From: Streptococcus parasanguinis
Lineage (GTDB): Bacteria; Bacillota; Bacilli; Lactobacillales; Streptococcaceae
NCBI GenBank assembly: GCA_018377375.1
Contig: JAGZZN010000007.1
Span: forward strand, 1-45,113
DNA length: 45,113 bases
Direction: 5' to 3'
Shown here: piece by piece, positions 1-5,744 of the stretch
Position numbering within the stretch: position 1 is the stretch's first letter
How the letters are laid out: every line of letters starts with the position of its first letter
Notes under the pieces: model-generated
What the model saw: only the letters and a program-made list of their open reading frames with translations
What the model was told of the DNA's origin: nothing
Database searches by the model: none
Position numbers and translations under genes: made by a program

Positions 1-90
1 TTCAGACAAATCAACATCAGCCCAACCAGTGAAAAGGTTAGCTTTGTTCCATTCAGACTCACCGTGGCGAGCAAAAACCAATTTTACCAT
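1..90 (-). CDS. gpmA: 2,3-bisphosphoglycerate-dependent phosphoglycerate mutase, N-terminal fragment cut by window edge
   Basis: Only the first 30 codons lie in the window. The translation begins [20 protein letters not shown], which carries the RHGE phosphohistidine loop of the cofactor-dependent phosphoglycerate mutases (histidine at residue 9). The family interconverts 3- and 2-phosphoglycerate in glycolysis and is cytoplasmic. An AAGGAG ribosome binding site lies nine bases before the ATG. The rest of the gene, expected to total about 230 residues, continues beyond base 1. The family call is secure from the motif and the following NLFTGW segment. Confidence 0.93.
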
Positions 91-146
91 TAGATGGATC
101 TCCTTTTTATTCTCCGAGGTTTCCCCCGTTTATCTATTTTATTCTA

Positions 147-170
147 CTAGATTTTCAGTAAAAAATCTAG
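147..170. promoter_or_regulatory. Perfect 9-bp inverted repeat upstream of gpmA
   Basis: Arms CTAGATTTT and AAAATCTAG are separated by six bases. The dyad sits about 57 bases upstream of the gpmA start and touches a possible -10 box (TAGAAT on the minus strand, 141-146). It could be a regulator site or part of the promoter. No known operator consensus was recognised. Confidence 0.4.
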
Positions 171-200
171 TGGCGACCATAGAAAAGTGCAATTTCTCAC

Positions 201-221
201 AAAAAAGAGCCTGACGGCTCT
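201..221 (-). terminator. Intrinsic terminator of the 264-2612 operon
   Basis: Read on the minus strand: stem AGAGCC, loop GTCA, stem GGCTCT, then six T. It lies downstream of the last gene of the three-gene operon and upstream of gpmA, so it separates the two units. Confidence 0.8.
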
Positions 222-263
222 GGTTTGAAATTGGGGAATGTTACTTCTTACGTTGAAATAGGT

Positions 264-803
264 TTATTCTGCCGATTGCTCCTTCTCTTCTGCTCTTTCA
301 TCATCTGAAGGATGATTTCGTCTATAAACAATCCCGCTGACATTCCACCACTCTCTGAGGATAAAAATCCAATAGATGGCTTGACATAAATAAAATCCCC
401 ATTCCAACCGAAGGAGGTCTATTTGAACAGTCATAGAAAACATGGTGAAGATTAAGATAATGCTACAGGCTACAAAAATTAACAGTGATTGAAGGTGAGC
501 TAACAAAGGATAGCCTATTTTATTTAGGAGATATTTTACAAAAATAGCAAGTACTGGTAATACGAAAAGAATCACTAGTGAAATGGTGAAATAGGAATTA
601 AGAAGGCCTTCAAACTCTTTGGCATTGTAGAGAGAATGTTCACCTAGGAAAATCGTAAACTGTGTCGAATCATTTTCCCCTATTTTTTGATATGTATAAA
701 ACGGTGACATCAATAGGGTTAAAACATAGGCCGTAAATAAGCCAAGCTGATGCAATAACTGATGATTAAATTTTATTTTTCCTTTTACCATGCCTACTTT
801 CAC
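264..803 (-). CDS. Unrecognised four-helix membrane protein, third gene of unknown operon
   Basis: The family is not recognised. The 179 residues contain four hydrophobic stretches at about 20-37, 71-93, 101-124 and 133-149, with an extra-membrane loop at about 38-70 and a charged C-terminal tail rich in Glu, Asp and Arg. The longest frame starts with GTG at 803, whose TG is shared with the TGA stop of the upstream gene. An alternative ATG at 792 has GGGGGTG nine bases upstream and may be the true start (176 residues). Either way, translation is probably coupled to the gene before it. It is the last gene before the terminator at 201-221. The topology suggests an integral partner for the two single-pass proteins encoded upstream, but this is inference from context only. 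Confidence 0.75.
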   Translation of the reverse strand: MKVGMVKGKIKFNHQLLHQLGLFTAYVLTLLMSPFYTYQKIGENDSTQFTIFLGEHSLYNAKEFEGLLNSYFTISLVILFVLPVLAIFVKYLLNKIGYPLLAHLQSLLIFVACSIILIFTMFSMTVQIDLLRLEWGFYLCQAIYWIFILREWWNVSGIVYRRNHPSDDERAEEKEQSAE

Positions 804-1633
804 CCCCTAACCTTTCCATTCCGAATTTCAACAGTCTCAGATACTTGTTTCCCATCATCGAACAGGCCATACCACCCATCTGGTAGAGACTTAATTGCCA
901 AGTAATCCTTCAAAACTGATTTAAAATCATTCCCTGATTCTTTAAATCGACTTATATTTTCAGGAGAGATAATTTTAACATAGATGTCTCCTGATTCGAT
1001 AAAACTACTATACGAGACATCATACCATCCCCCTAGAATTTTTAACTTAGAATTAGGAATGCCATTCTCATATTGCTCCATCAAACTGAAATAATTGTTA
1101 CCTCGTTTCTTAACGGGGGATAAGCTTATTTCAATCCAAGAGCCGCTAAAAGCACTATACTCGTTAATTTTTTTATCTAATTCTGCTTCAAGCTCGATTC
1201 GCTCAGTACTGAATTCAAATCCCTTCTCTATAATAGGCAAATAGGCTCTATCAAAATCATCATAGGTATTTTCTATTCCTAGGTTTTCAGCTAAATCAAT
1301 CTTATTAGAATACGGCATCACCAAGTGTTTAAATCTGACTGATTTTTTCAAGGGAATGGAAATCTTTTTCCCTTCAACCGTTTCAGAATAGATAAAATTT
1401 ACATCTGGACCGGCATTGGGCCGAGTCCAAGAGAAACCTGTAATCTGTATATCTCCCCGGAAATTTCTACTATCATAGAAACCTTTTAGGTTAGATTCCA
1501 AATTTCTATAAAAATAGAATCCTAGAAATAGTAGGAAGCAAACAACCACTAGAAAGGCTTTTGACCGATCACTAATCGTCGTCTGGCCCTTCTTGAAATG
1601 TTTCTTCAAATTCACGTTCCAACTCTTCTTCAA
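800..1633 (-). CDS. Unrecognised membrane-anchored protein with TTG start, second gene of unknown operon
   Basis: The family is not recognised. The 277 residues begin with a lysine-rich segment, then one hydrophobic helix at about 26-42, then about 235 polar residues expected outside the cell. The tail has regularly spaced aromatic and glycine residues (for example GGWYDV near 200 and DGWYGLFDDGK near 252). There is no lipobox and no cleavable signal site. The start is a TTG preceded six bases upstream by a complete AAGGAGG (1640-1646). Because of this the gene overlaps the end of the upstream gene by 62 bases in another frame. The shape of one helix plus an exposed domain resembles streptococcal surface-retained immunity proteins, but no specific match is claimed. 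Confidence 0.78.
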   Translation of the reverse strand: MKKSWNVNLKKHFKKGQTTISDRSKAFLVVVCFLLFLGFYFYRNLESNLKGFYDSRNFRGDIQITGFSWTRPNAGPDVNFIYSETVEGKKISIPLKKSVRFKHLVMPYSNKIDLAENLGIENTYDDFDRAYLPIIEKGFEFSTERIELEAELDKKINEYSAFSGSWIEISLSPVKKRGNNYFSLMEQYENGIPNSKLKILGGWYDVSYSSFIESGDIYVKIISPENISRFKESGNDFKSVLKDYLAIKSLPDGWYGLFDDGKQVSETVEIRNGKVRG

Positions 1634-2612
1634 CTCTTTCCTCCTTTATAACCTTTTTAAATTCTTCAGCATTCCGAACGATTTCTTTCTGCCCACTCTT
1701 TGTATAAGGAGCACTAATAGACCAACTAAAATGATCTGCATCAGGAAACAAACTCTTGATGATAGTTTTTTCCTCCTCCATAGTGAGGTTATTTTTTAGA
1801 ATCAGGAGACGGCGATATTTTTTTAGTTGGGTTAAGAGTTTACTATCCTTCACCTTCACACCATTGCGATCTAATCTCTCCGTAGAACTTGAGGAAGTTT
1901 CTACTTTTTCGTCTTCATCATCATATTCATAATTTATCCAACATCCTCCTACATCTATTTTATTTCTATCCAGACTGTATTTTTTTGTCTCAAATTTAGG
2001 TGCAGGCAATATTTGATAAAATCCACTGTAACCATAATCAACAATCATTTTTGGATCTGTCTTTGCTATTTCTCCCTTGTTCAGATTCACGAATAGGAGA
2101 TTATATTTTGTAACATTGAAAGCTACGTACTCATCTTTTCCATCTGTAAACATGCTACTTCGCATGTTTCCTTCAATCGAGTCGTAACCCATTTTTTGAA
2201 CGAGTTTTAAAACATCAATGGTATGACCTTCTCCTTTCTCTTGGCCCAATTCATAATACCGAATTCTAAAATATTCATTTACATCTTTTTTCTTATCTTC
2301 ATTACTGATTAGTTTAGAATCTTGAAGGGCTATATATTGGGATCCGACAGCATAAATATCTGGGTTGTTTTTTCTATCTTCTTTCTTAAAACTATAAGCC
2401 AATATTGGAATTCCGGTGGCCTCTTCACTAATGATTCGATTTTCCAATAACCGTTGTCCTCTACCAACATAATCATAATCTCTATCACTCACAACATGTA
2501 CCGCTTCTTTTAGGTAAAAGAAGCTCCAAATACCGCCAACCATTAGAACGGTCACAGCAACTAGGGAAAGAATATGCCACATCTTCCACGAAAAGTTTTC
2601 CAGCTTTTTCAT
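1572..2612 (-). CDS. Unrecognised single-pass membrane protein, first gene of unknown operon
   Basis: The family is not recognised. The 346 residues carry one N-terminal helix at about 12-33 (preceded by lysines, so the bulk should be extracellular), a large polar domain with many aromatic and charged residues, a low-complexity acidic/serine patch near 231-243, and a strongly acidic C-terminus ending in three Asp. The ATG has GGAG six bases upstream, and an extended -10 promoter lies at 2645-2650. The last 62 bases are shared with the next gene in another frame. It could be a sensor, a surface stress protein or an immunity-type protein; the sequence does not decide. Confidence 0.78.
   Translation of the reverse strand: MKKLENFSWKMWHILSLVAVTVLMVGGIWSFFYLKEAVHVVSDRDYDYVGRGQRLLENRIISEEATGIPILAYSFKKEDRKNNPDIYAVGSQYIALQDSKLISNEDKKKDVNEYFRIRYYELGQEKGEGHTIDVLKLVQKMGYDSIEGNMRSSMFTDGKDEYVAFNVTKYNLLFVNLNKGEIAKTDPKMIVDYGYSGFYQILPAPKFETKKYSLDRNKIDVGGCWINYEYDDEDEKVETSSSSTERLDRNGVKVKDSKLLTQLKKYRRLLILKNNLTMEEEKTIIKSLFPDADHFSWSISAPYTKSGQKEIVRNAEEFKKVIKEERVEEELEREFEETFQEGPDDD
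1640..1646 (-). promoter_or_regulatory. Ribosome binding site inside the upstream gene that fixes a TTG start
   Basis: The minus strand reads AAGGAGG, a full anti-16S match, six bases before TTG at 1633-1631. It lies within the coding region of the 346-residue protein and explains how the second gene starts 62 bases before the first one ends. Confidence 0.8.
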
Positions 2613-2641
2613 CTCGTTCTCCTATTATTTGATTCCAAAAG

Positions 2642-2653
2642 TATATTATATCA
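2642..2653 (-). promoter_or_regulatory. Extended -10 promoter of the unknown three-gene operon
   Basis: The minus strand reads TGATATAAT, with the TATAAT at 2650-2645. That is an extended -10 element about 33 bases before the ATG at 2612. No good -35 hexamer is visible 17 bases upstream. Confidence 0.55.
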
Positions 2654-2701
2654 TGATTTTCCCTATTTTTCTTTTGCTATTCTAGTGTCGTTACAACATA
2701 T

Positions 2702-2722
2702 AAAAAAGAGCCCTAGGGCTCT
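2702..2722 (-). terminator. Intrinsic terminator of perR
   Basis: Minus strand stem AGAGCCC, two-base turn, stem GGGCTCT, then a T run. It sits 14 bases after the perR stop and before the promoter of the three-gene operon. Confidence 0.85.
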
Positions 2723-2735
2723 GGTTTCTCTCACA

Positions 2736-3182
2736 TTAATTTTTCTGACAGTCGGGGCAAATGCCATAGACGGTCATCTGAGTCTTGGTGATCTGGTAAC
2801 CACTTTGACTGGCTGCTTCTTCGCGAAGATCTGGGACTTCAATGTCCACATCTGCGATACGGCCACATTTTTCACACACCACATTCAAATGGTCATGCCC
2901 CATGAAATCAAAATAGGTCGTGGTATCATTGCGAACCTTGATCTCAGAGACAACCCCCTCATCAATAAAAACCTTGATATTGTTGTAGACAGTTGCTAGA
3001 CTCATGCTTGGAAACTGAGGCAATAAATCGCGATAGATCTTCTCAGCACTTGGATGTTCATGACTCGCCACTAAATAGGAAAGAACTGCTCTGCGAGTAT
3101 CGGTTATCCGAATGCCCTTGGCACGCAAACTTTGCAAAACTTCTTCCACGCGCTCTTCTTCATGACGATGCAATGCGTTCAC
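2736..3182 (-). CDS. perR: Fur-family peroxide-stress repressor PerR
   Basis: The 148 residues have the Fur-family layout: an N-terminal winged helix (about 15-85, with RITDTRRAVLSYL and the recognition region SLATVYNNIKVF) and a C-terminal metal-binding dimer domain. The segment GHDHLNVVCEKC and the later CPDC supply the histidine and two CxxC pairs of the structural zinc site. In streptococci the only Fur-type protein is normally PerR, which senses peroxide by metal-catalysed oxidation and controls iron and oxidative-stress genes. The open frame extends to 3254, but GGGGGG six bases before a GTG at 3182 gives the usual N-terminus, and the longer frame would cover the promoter. A near-consensus Per box lies upstream, so autoregulation is likely. 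Confidence 0.9.
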   Translation of the reverse strand: MNALHRHEEERVEEVLQSLRAKGIRITDTRRAVLSYLVASHEHPSAEKIYRDLLPQFPSMSLATVYNNIKVFIDEGVVSEIKVRNDTTTYFDFMGHDHLNVVCEKCGRIADVDIEVPDLREEAASQSGYQITKTQMTVYGICPDCQKN

Positions 3183-3227
3183 TATGATCCCCCCTTTCCA
3201 ATATGATTTAATCGATTCGTTACCCTT

Positions 3228-3236
3228 ATTATAGCA
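3228..3236 (-). promoter_or_regulatory. perR extended -10 promoter
   Basis: The minus strand reads TGCTATAAT, a TG-extended -10 element 46 bases before the GTG start. No clear -35 hexamer is visible, which fits an extended -10 promoter. Confidence 0.6.
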
Positions 3237-3257
3237 TGTTTCAAAATAAATCACTAT

Positions 3258-3272
3258 TTAGAATGCTTTTAA
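3258..3272. promoter_or_regulatory. Candidate Per box upstream of perR
   Basis: TTAGAATGCTTTTAA matches the PerR consensus TTANAATNATTNTAA at all fixed positions but one. It is centred about 35 bases upstream of the perR -10, overlapping where a -35 would be. This placement suits autoregulation. The family consensus is established; the assignment here is inference. Confidence 0.6.
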
Positions 3273-3274
3273 TT

Positions 3275-3303
3275 AAAAAAAATGTCCGGGGGGACATTTT
3301 TTT
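3275..3303. terminator. Bidirectional hairpin with A/T tracts between the small ORF and perR
   Basis: Stems ATGTCC and GGACAT enclose GGGG, with eight A on the left and seven T on the right, so it can terminate on either strand. It is also the first and best hairpin of the tandem repeat at 3282-3414 and closes the small-protein unit. Confidence 0.7.
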
Positions 3304-3414
3304 CACGAGCCTGAAAACGGAAAAGCGAGGTTATGTCCAGGGGACATTGATTCACGAGCCTGAAAACCGAAAAGCGAGGTTATGTCCAATGGGCATTGAT
3401 TCACGAGCCTGAAA
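3282..3414. repeat. Three-copy tandem repeat, period about 49-51 bp, each copy with a hairpin
   Basis: Hairpins starting at 3282, 3333 and 3382 share the left arm ATGTCC and a right arm GGACAT, degraded to GGGCAT in the third copy. Each is followed by TCACGAGCCTGAAA at 3303, 3352 and 3401. The first two copies continue almost identically through a 16-base segment ending in GCGAGGTT. The third diverges after its TGAAA, close to the stop of the 51-residue gene. This looks like local duplication of a terminator unit. No unique spacers are present, so it is not a CRISPR array. Confidence 0.8.
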
Positions 3415-3429
3415 TAGATTCATCTACTC

Positions 3430-3585
3430 TCAACCGATCCAACTGGTCATCCAGCGCACGGTTCCTAGGATCATTTTGACCACGAGGATCATAAAGCAAA
3501 ATTCCAGTACGAACCACAGCCCTTTCAATAGATACAAAATAGGTCGGATAAACAACAAGGCAAAGAGGCCTAAAATGAATCGCAT
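3430..3585 (-). CDS. Small hydrophobic basic protein (51 residues), unrecognised
   Basis: The frame begins MRFILGLFALLFIRPILYLL and ends in GTVRWMTSWIG before TGA. It is almost wholly hydrophobic, with only Arg2, Arg14, Lys21, Glu28, Lys37 and Arg44 charged, giving a net positive charge. It could form one long or two short membrane helices. A purine-rich AAAGAGAG lies before the ATG as a weak ribosome site. A promoter (TTGGAC, 18 bases, TATAAT) lies at 3612-3641, about 27 bases upstream, and terminator hairpins follow. Own promoter plus terminator supports a real transcription unit. The size and composition resemble small membrane peptides, including type I toxins, but no family match is claimed. 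Confidence 0.6.
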   Translation of the reverse strand: MRFILGLFALLFIRPILYLLKGLWFVLEFCFMILVVKMILGTVRWMTSWIG

Positions 3586-3611
3586 GGTCTTTTCTCTCTT
3601 TCTTTTTTCCT

Positions 3612-3641
3612 ATTATACCCTTATCCTATAGAGCTGTCCAA
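3612..3641 (-). promoter_or_regulatory. Promoter of the 51-residue small protein
   Basis: Minus strand TTGGAC (3641-3636), an 18-base spacer, then TATAAT (3617-3612). The predicted transcript begins about 20 bases before the ATG. The -35 box abuts the T tract of the hup terminator. Confidence 0.65.
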
Positions 3642-3642
3642 C

Positions 3643-3671
3643 AAAAAAACCACCCTAGAAATCTAGGATGG
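3643..3671 (-). terminator. Intrinsic terminator of hup
   Basis: Minus strand stem CCATCCTAG, loop ATTT, stem CTAGGGTGG, then seven T. It begins 15 bases after the hup stop codon. Confidence 0.88.
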
Positions 3672-3686
3672 CTTTTCAAAATGCAA

Positions 3687-3962
3687 TTATTTAACTGCTT
3701 CTTTAAGAGCTTTACCAGCTTTGAATGCTGGAACTTTAGAAGCTGCGATTTTGATTTCTTTACCAGTTTGTGGGTTGCGACCTTTACGAGCTGCACGTTC
3801 ACGAACTTCGAAGTTACCGAAACCGATCAATTGAACTTTTTCACCTTTTGAAAGGTATTCTGAAACTGCTGCGAATACAGCGTCAACAGCTGCTGCTGAA
3901 TCTTTTTTAGTCAATTCTGTAGCTTCTGCCACTTTTGCGATCAAATCTTGTTTGTTAGCCAT
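3687..3962 (-). CDS. hup: DNA-binding protein HU
   Basis: The 91 residues match HU in length and throughout: N-terminal MANKQDLIAKVAEATELTKK, the dimer core, the DNA-binding arm with RKGRNPQTGKEI and the conserved proline, and a C-terminal helix ending KALKEAVK. HU is the abundant nucleoid protein that bends DNA without strong sequence preference, and it is the only histone-like protein of this type in streptococci. GGAGG lies nine bases before the ATG. A strong promoter at 4010-4038 and a strong terminator show it is transcribed alone and highly. Confidence 0.97.
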   Translation of the reverse strand: MANKQDLIAKVAEATELTKKDSAAAVDAVFAAVSEYLSKGEKVQLIGFGNFEVRERAARKGRNPQTGKEIKIAASKVPAFKAGKALKEAVK

Positions 3963-4009
3963 TTAACAAATCCTCCAAATTTTTTTAGGCTTTACGCCTT
4001 AACAGTACT

Positions 4010-4038
4010 ATAATATCTAAAAAAAGCCTTTAGGTCAA
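4010..4038 (-). promoter_or_regulatory. hup promoter
   Basis: Minus strand TTGACC (4038-4033), a 17-base spacer, then TATTAT (4015-4010). The leader of about 40 bases holds a short hairpin with arms AGGC and GCCT around 3986-3999. Confidence 0.75.
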
Positions 4039-4072
4039 GTACTAAACCTGTTTTTTCAAACATTTATTCAGC

Positions 4073-4906
4073 TTATTCGTAGCGCACCAAAACTGCAAAT
4101 GCATTCTCACCTGTATGAGTTTGAATAATCGATCCAGTTTCGAGAACAGGGATTGCTTTTTCAACGAGAGATTGCAACTGAGCCTTCATTTCATTGGCCC
4201 ATTCTGGTGTCCCTGCGTAAGAAATCCCGATCTCAGCCACCTTACTATGGGAAAGTTTCTCTACCAATTCATCCAACCACTTCTTAAAGGTCTTGTTTCC
4301 ACGGCCCTTGACAATTGGTTCCAACTGATGGTCCTTCATTTGCATCACGACACGGATGTTAAGAAGGGAGCTCAAAAGTCCGGTAACACGGCCAATGCGC
4401 CCACCTTTAACCAGATTTTCCAAGGTAGAAACACCGATATACAACTCTGTCTTTTCTTTGACTTCTTCGATGCGAGCCAAGACAGTGTCTAAATCAGCTC
4501 CGTCTTTGGCCAACTTGGCTGCCTCAACCACCTGGAACTTCATGGCTTGGTCTGTAAAGCCACTATCAATCACAGTAACATCTGCTCCTGACAAGGTTGC
4601 CCCTTGACGAGCCGCCTCTACGGTTCCTGACAAGGCATGAGACATATGAATTGAAACGATATGAGCTCCGTCTGCTGCTAACTTTTCATACACCTCCGCA
4701 AAGACTCCAACGGGTGGTTGGCTGGTCTTTGGAAGATTTTTGCTAGACTGCATTAAGCGCAAGAAGTCCCCTTCGCCCAACTCACTGTCGGAATAAAGGA
4801 CTCCATCCACCATAACAGAAAGTGGCACAATGGTAATGCCATATTCTTCAACCACTTCAGGCTCAATTGTAATAGATGAGTCTGTAACTATTTTAATATT
4901 TGCCAT
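4073..4906 (-). CDS. DegV family (FakB-type) fatty-acid-binding protein
   Basis: The 277 residues fit the DegV family. The N-terminal domain has IVTDSS at about 5-10, the middle has HMSHALSGTVEAA with the lipid-carboxylate-contacting serines, and the C-terminal domain has LENLVKGGRIGRV. DegV/FakB proteins hold a fatty acid so that the kinase FakA can phosphorylate it for phospholipid synthesis. Streptococci carry several paralogues with different chain preference, and which one this is cannot be told. It lies 89 bases after the phosphoesterase gene. The ribosome binding site is weak (AGGAAGAG, 12 bases before the ATG). Confidence 0.9.
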   Translation of the reverse strand: MANIKIVTDSSITIEPEVVEEYGITIVPLSVMVDGVLYSDSELGEGDFLRLMQSSKNLPKTSQPPVGVFAEVYEKLAADGAHIVSIHMSHALSGTVEAARQGATLSGADVTVIDSGFTDQAMKFQVVEAAKLAKDGADLDTVLARIEEVKEKTELYIGVSTLENLVKGGRIGRVTGLLSSLLNIRVVMQMKDHQLEPIVKGRGNKTFKKWLDELVEKLSHSKVAEIGISYAGTPEWANEMKAQLQSLVEKAIPVLETGSIIQTHTGENAFAVLVRYE

Positions 4907-4995
4907 ATATTTCTATACTCTTCCTAAGAATGTTCTGCTTTCATTATATCAAAAAACACAGGGTTTTGCAGTGAAAGATATCCATTCCTGCCTCC

Positions 4996-5724
4996 TCAAT
5001 CGTCTGCGGCAGAAAAACCTGTATTGTGAAGGACATGGTCTTGGACAATGCCTTGATCATCCAAGAGCAATCCATGAAGGACTCCACCATAGACAGCGCC
5101 CCCATCGACGCCCATTTTTTGATCTGAAATCCAAAGATTTTCAGTACCGACTGGCTTATTGAGCAGTCCATAGACTGGTGTATGGCCAAAGACGATCCAT
5201 TTGCCTGTATGATTCTCTGCTTCATGGAATGGTTTTCGAATCCAGACTTTTTGGTAATCACTGGTTTCCCGCCAATTTTCAAGGGTTAGATCCACACCAG
5301 CGTGGACAAAATAATAGGTCTCTGTCTCGTAGTCAAAAGGCAAACTACGGATGAAAGCCACCAAGTCAGGAACGGCATTTTCTACTGCTTGCGCATCCGC
5401 AATGCCATCTACAGGAGCATCGAGTGGCCGGCCTAACAGAGAGTTGATGGTCGTATCGCCACCATTTCTTCGGTAGTGATCATAACGCTCTTCTGGATTG
5501 TCCAACCAGGCTAAAAACATGTACTCGTGATTTCCGGAAAGGCAAACAGCTCCGTGATGGTCTACGTAGTCTTTTACAATTTCAATCGATCGTTTGCTGT
5601 TTTCGCCTCGATCTATCAAATCTCCTAAAAAGACCAATTGAGATTTTCCATCCCACTCTGTCATGAGCTCTTCTAGCATTTGTGCTTTTCCGTGAATATC
5701 TCCGACTACAAAGTATGTTGACAT
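4996..5724 (-). CDS. Metallophosphoesterase (calcineurin-like, PrpE/ApaH-type Ser/Thr phosphatase)
   Basis: The 242 residues carry the metal-binding signature motifs in order: GDIHG at about 8-12, GDLIDRG at about 34-40, GNHEYMFL at about 59-66 and, near the C-terminus, GHTPV. This is the layout of the phage-lambda-type protein phosphatases and related nucleotide phosphatases, which use two metal ions. Whether the substrate is phosphoprotein or dinucleotide is not decided by sequence. AGAAGG lies nine bases before the ATG, and recN ends 20 bases upstream, so it is probably expressed from the same operon. Confidence 0.88.
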   Translation of the reverse strand: MSTYFVVGDIHGKAQMLEELMTEWDGKSQLVFLGDLIDRGENSKRSIEIVKDYVDHHGAVCLSGNHEYMFLAWLDNPEERYDHYRRNGGDTTINSLLGRPLDAPVDGIADAQAVENAVPDLVAFIRSLPFDYETETYYFVHAGVDLTLENWRETSDYQKVWIRKPFHEAENHTGKWIVFGHTPVYGLLNKPVGTENLWISDQKMGVDGGAVYGGVLHGLLLDDQGIVQDHVLHNTGFSAADD

Positions 5725-5744
5725 TGTTTCAAACCTTCTTTCTC

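Noticed and set aside
1572..1633. Sequencing frameshift splitting one protein into two
   Set aside because: Each protein has its own membrane helix, and the second has a complete ribosome site at the right distance, so two genes are more likely.
3183..3254. Longer perR frame starting at 3254
   Set aside because: It would translate through the -10 box and lacks a ribosome site, while the GTG at 3182 has a strong one.
3282..3414. Possible CRISPR array
   Set aside because: The repeats are near-continuous with no unique spacers, only three copies exist, and each contains a terminator-like hairpin.
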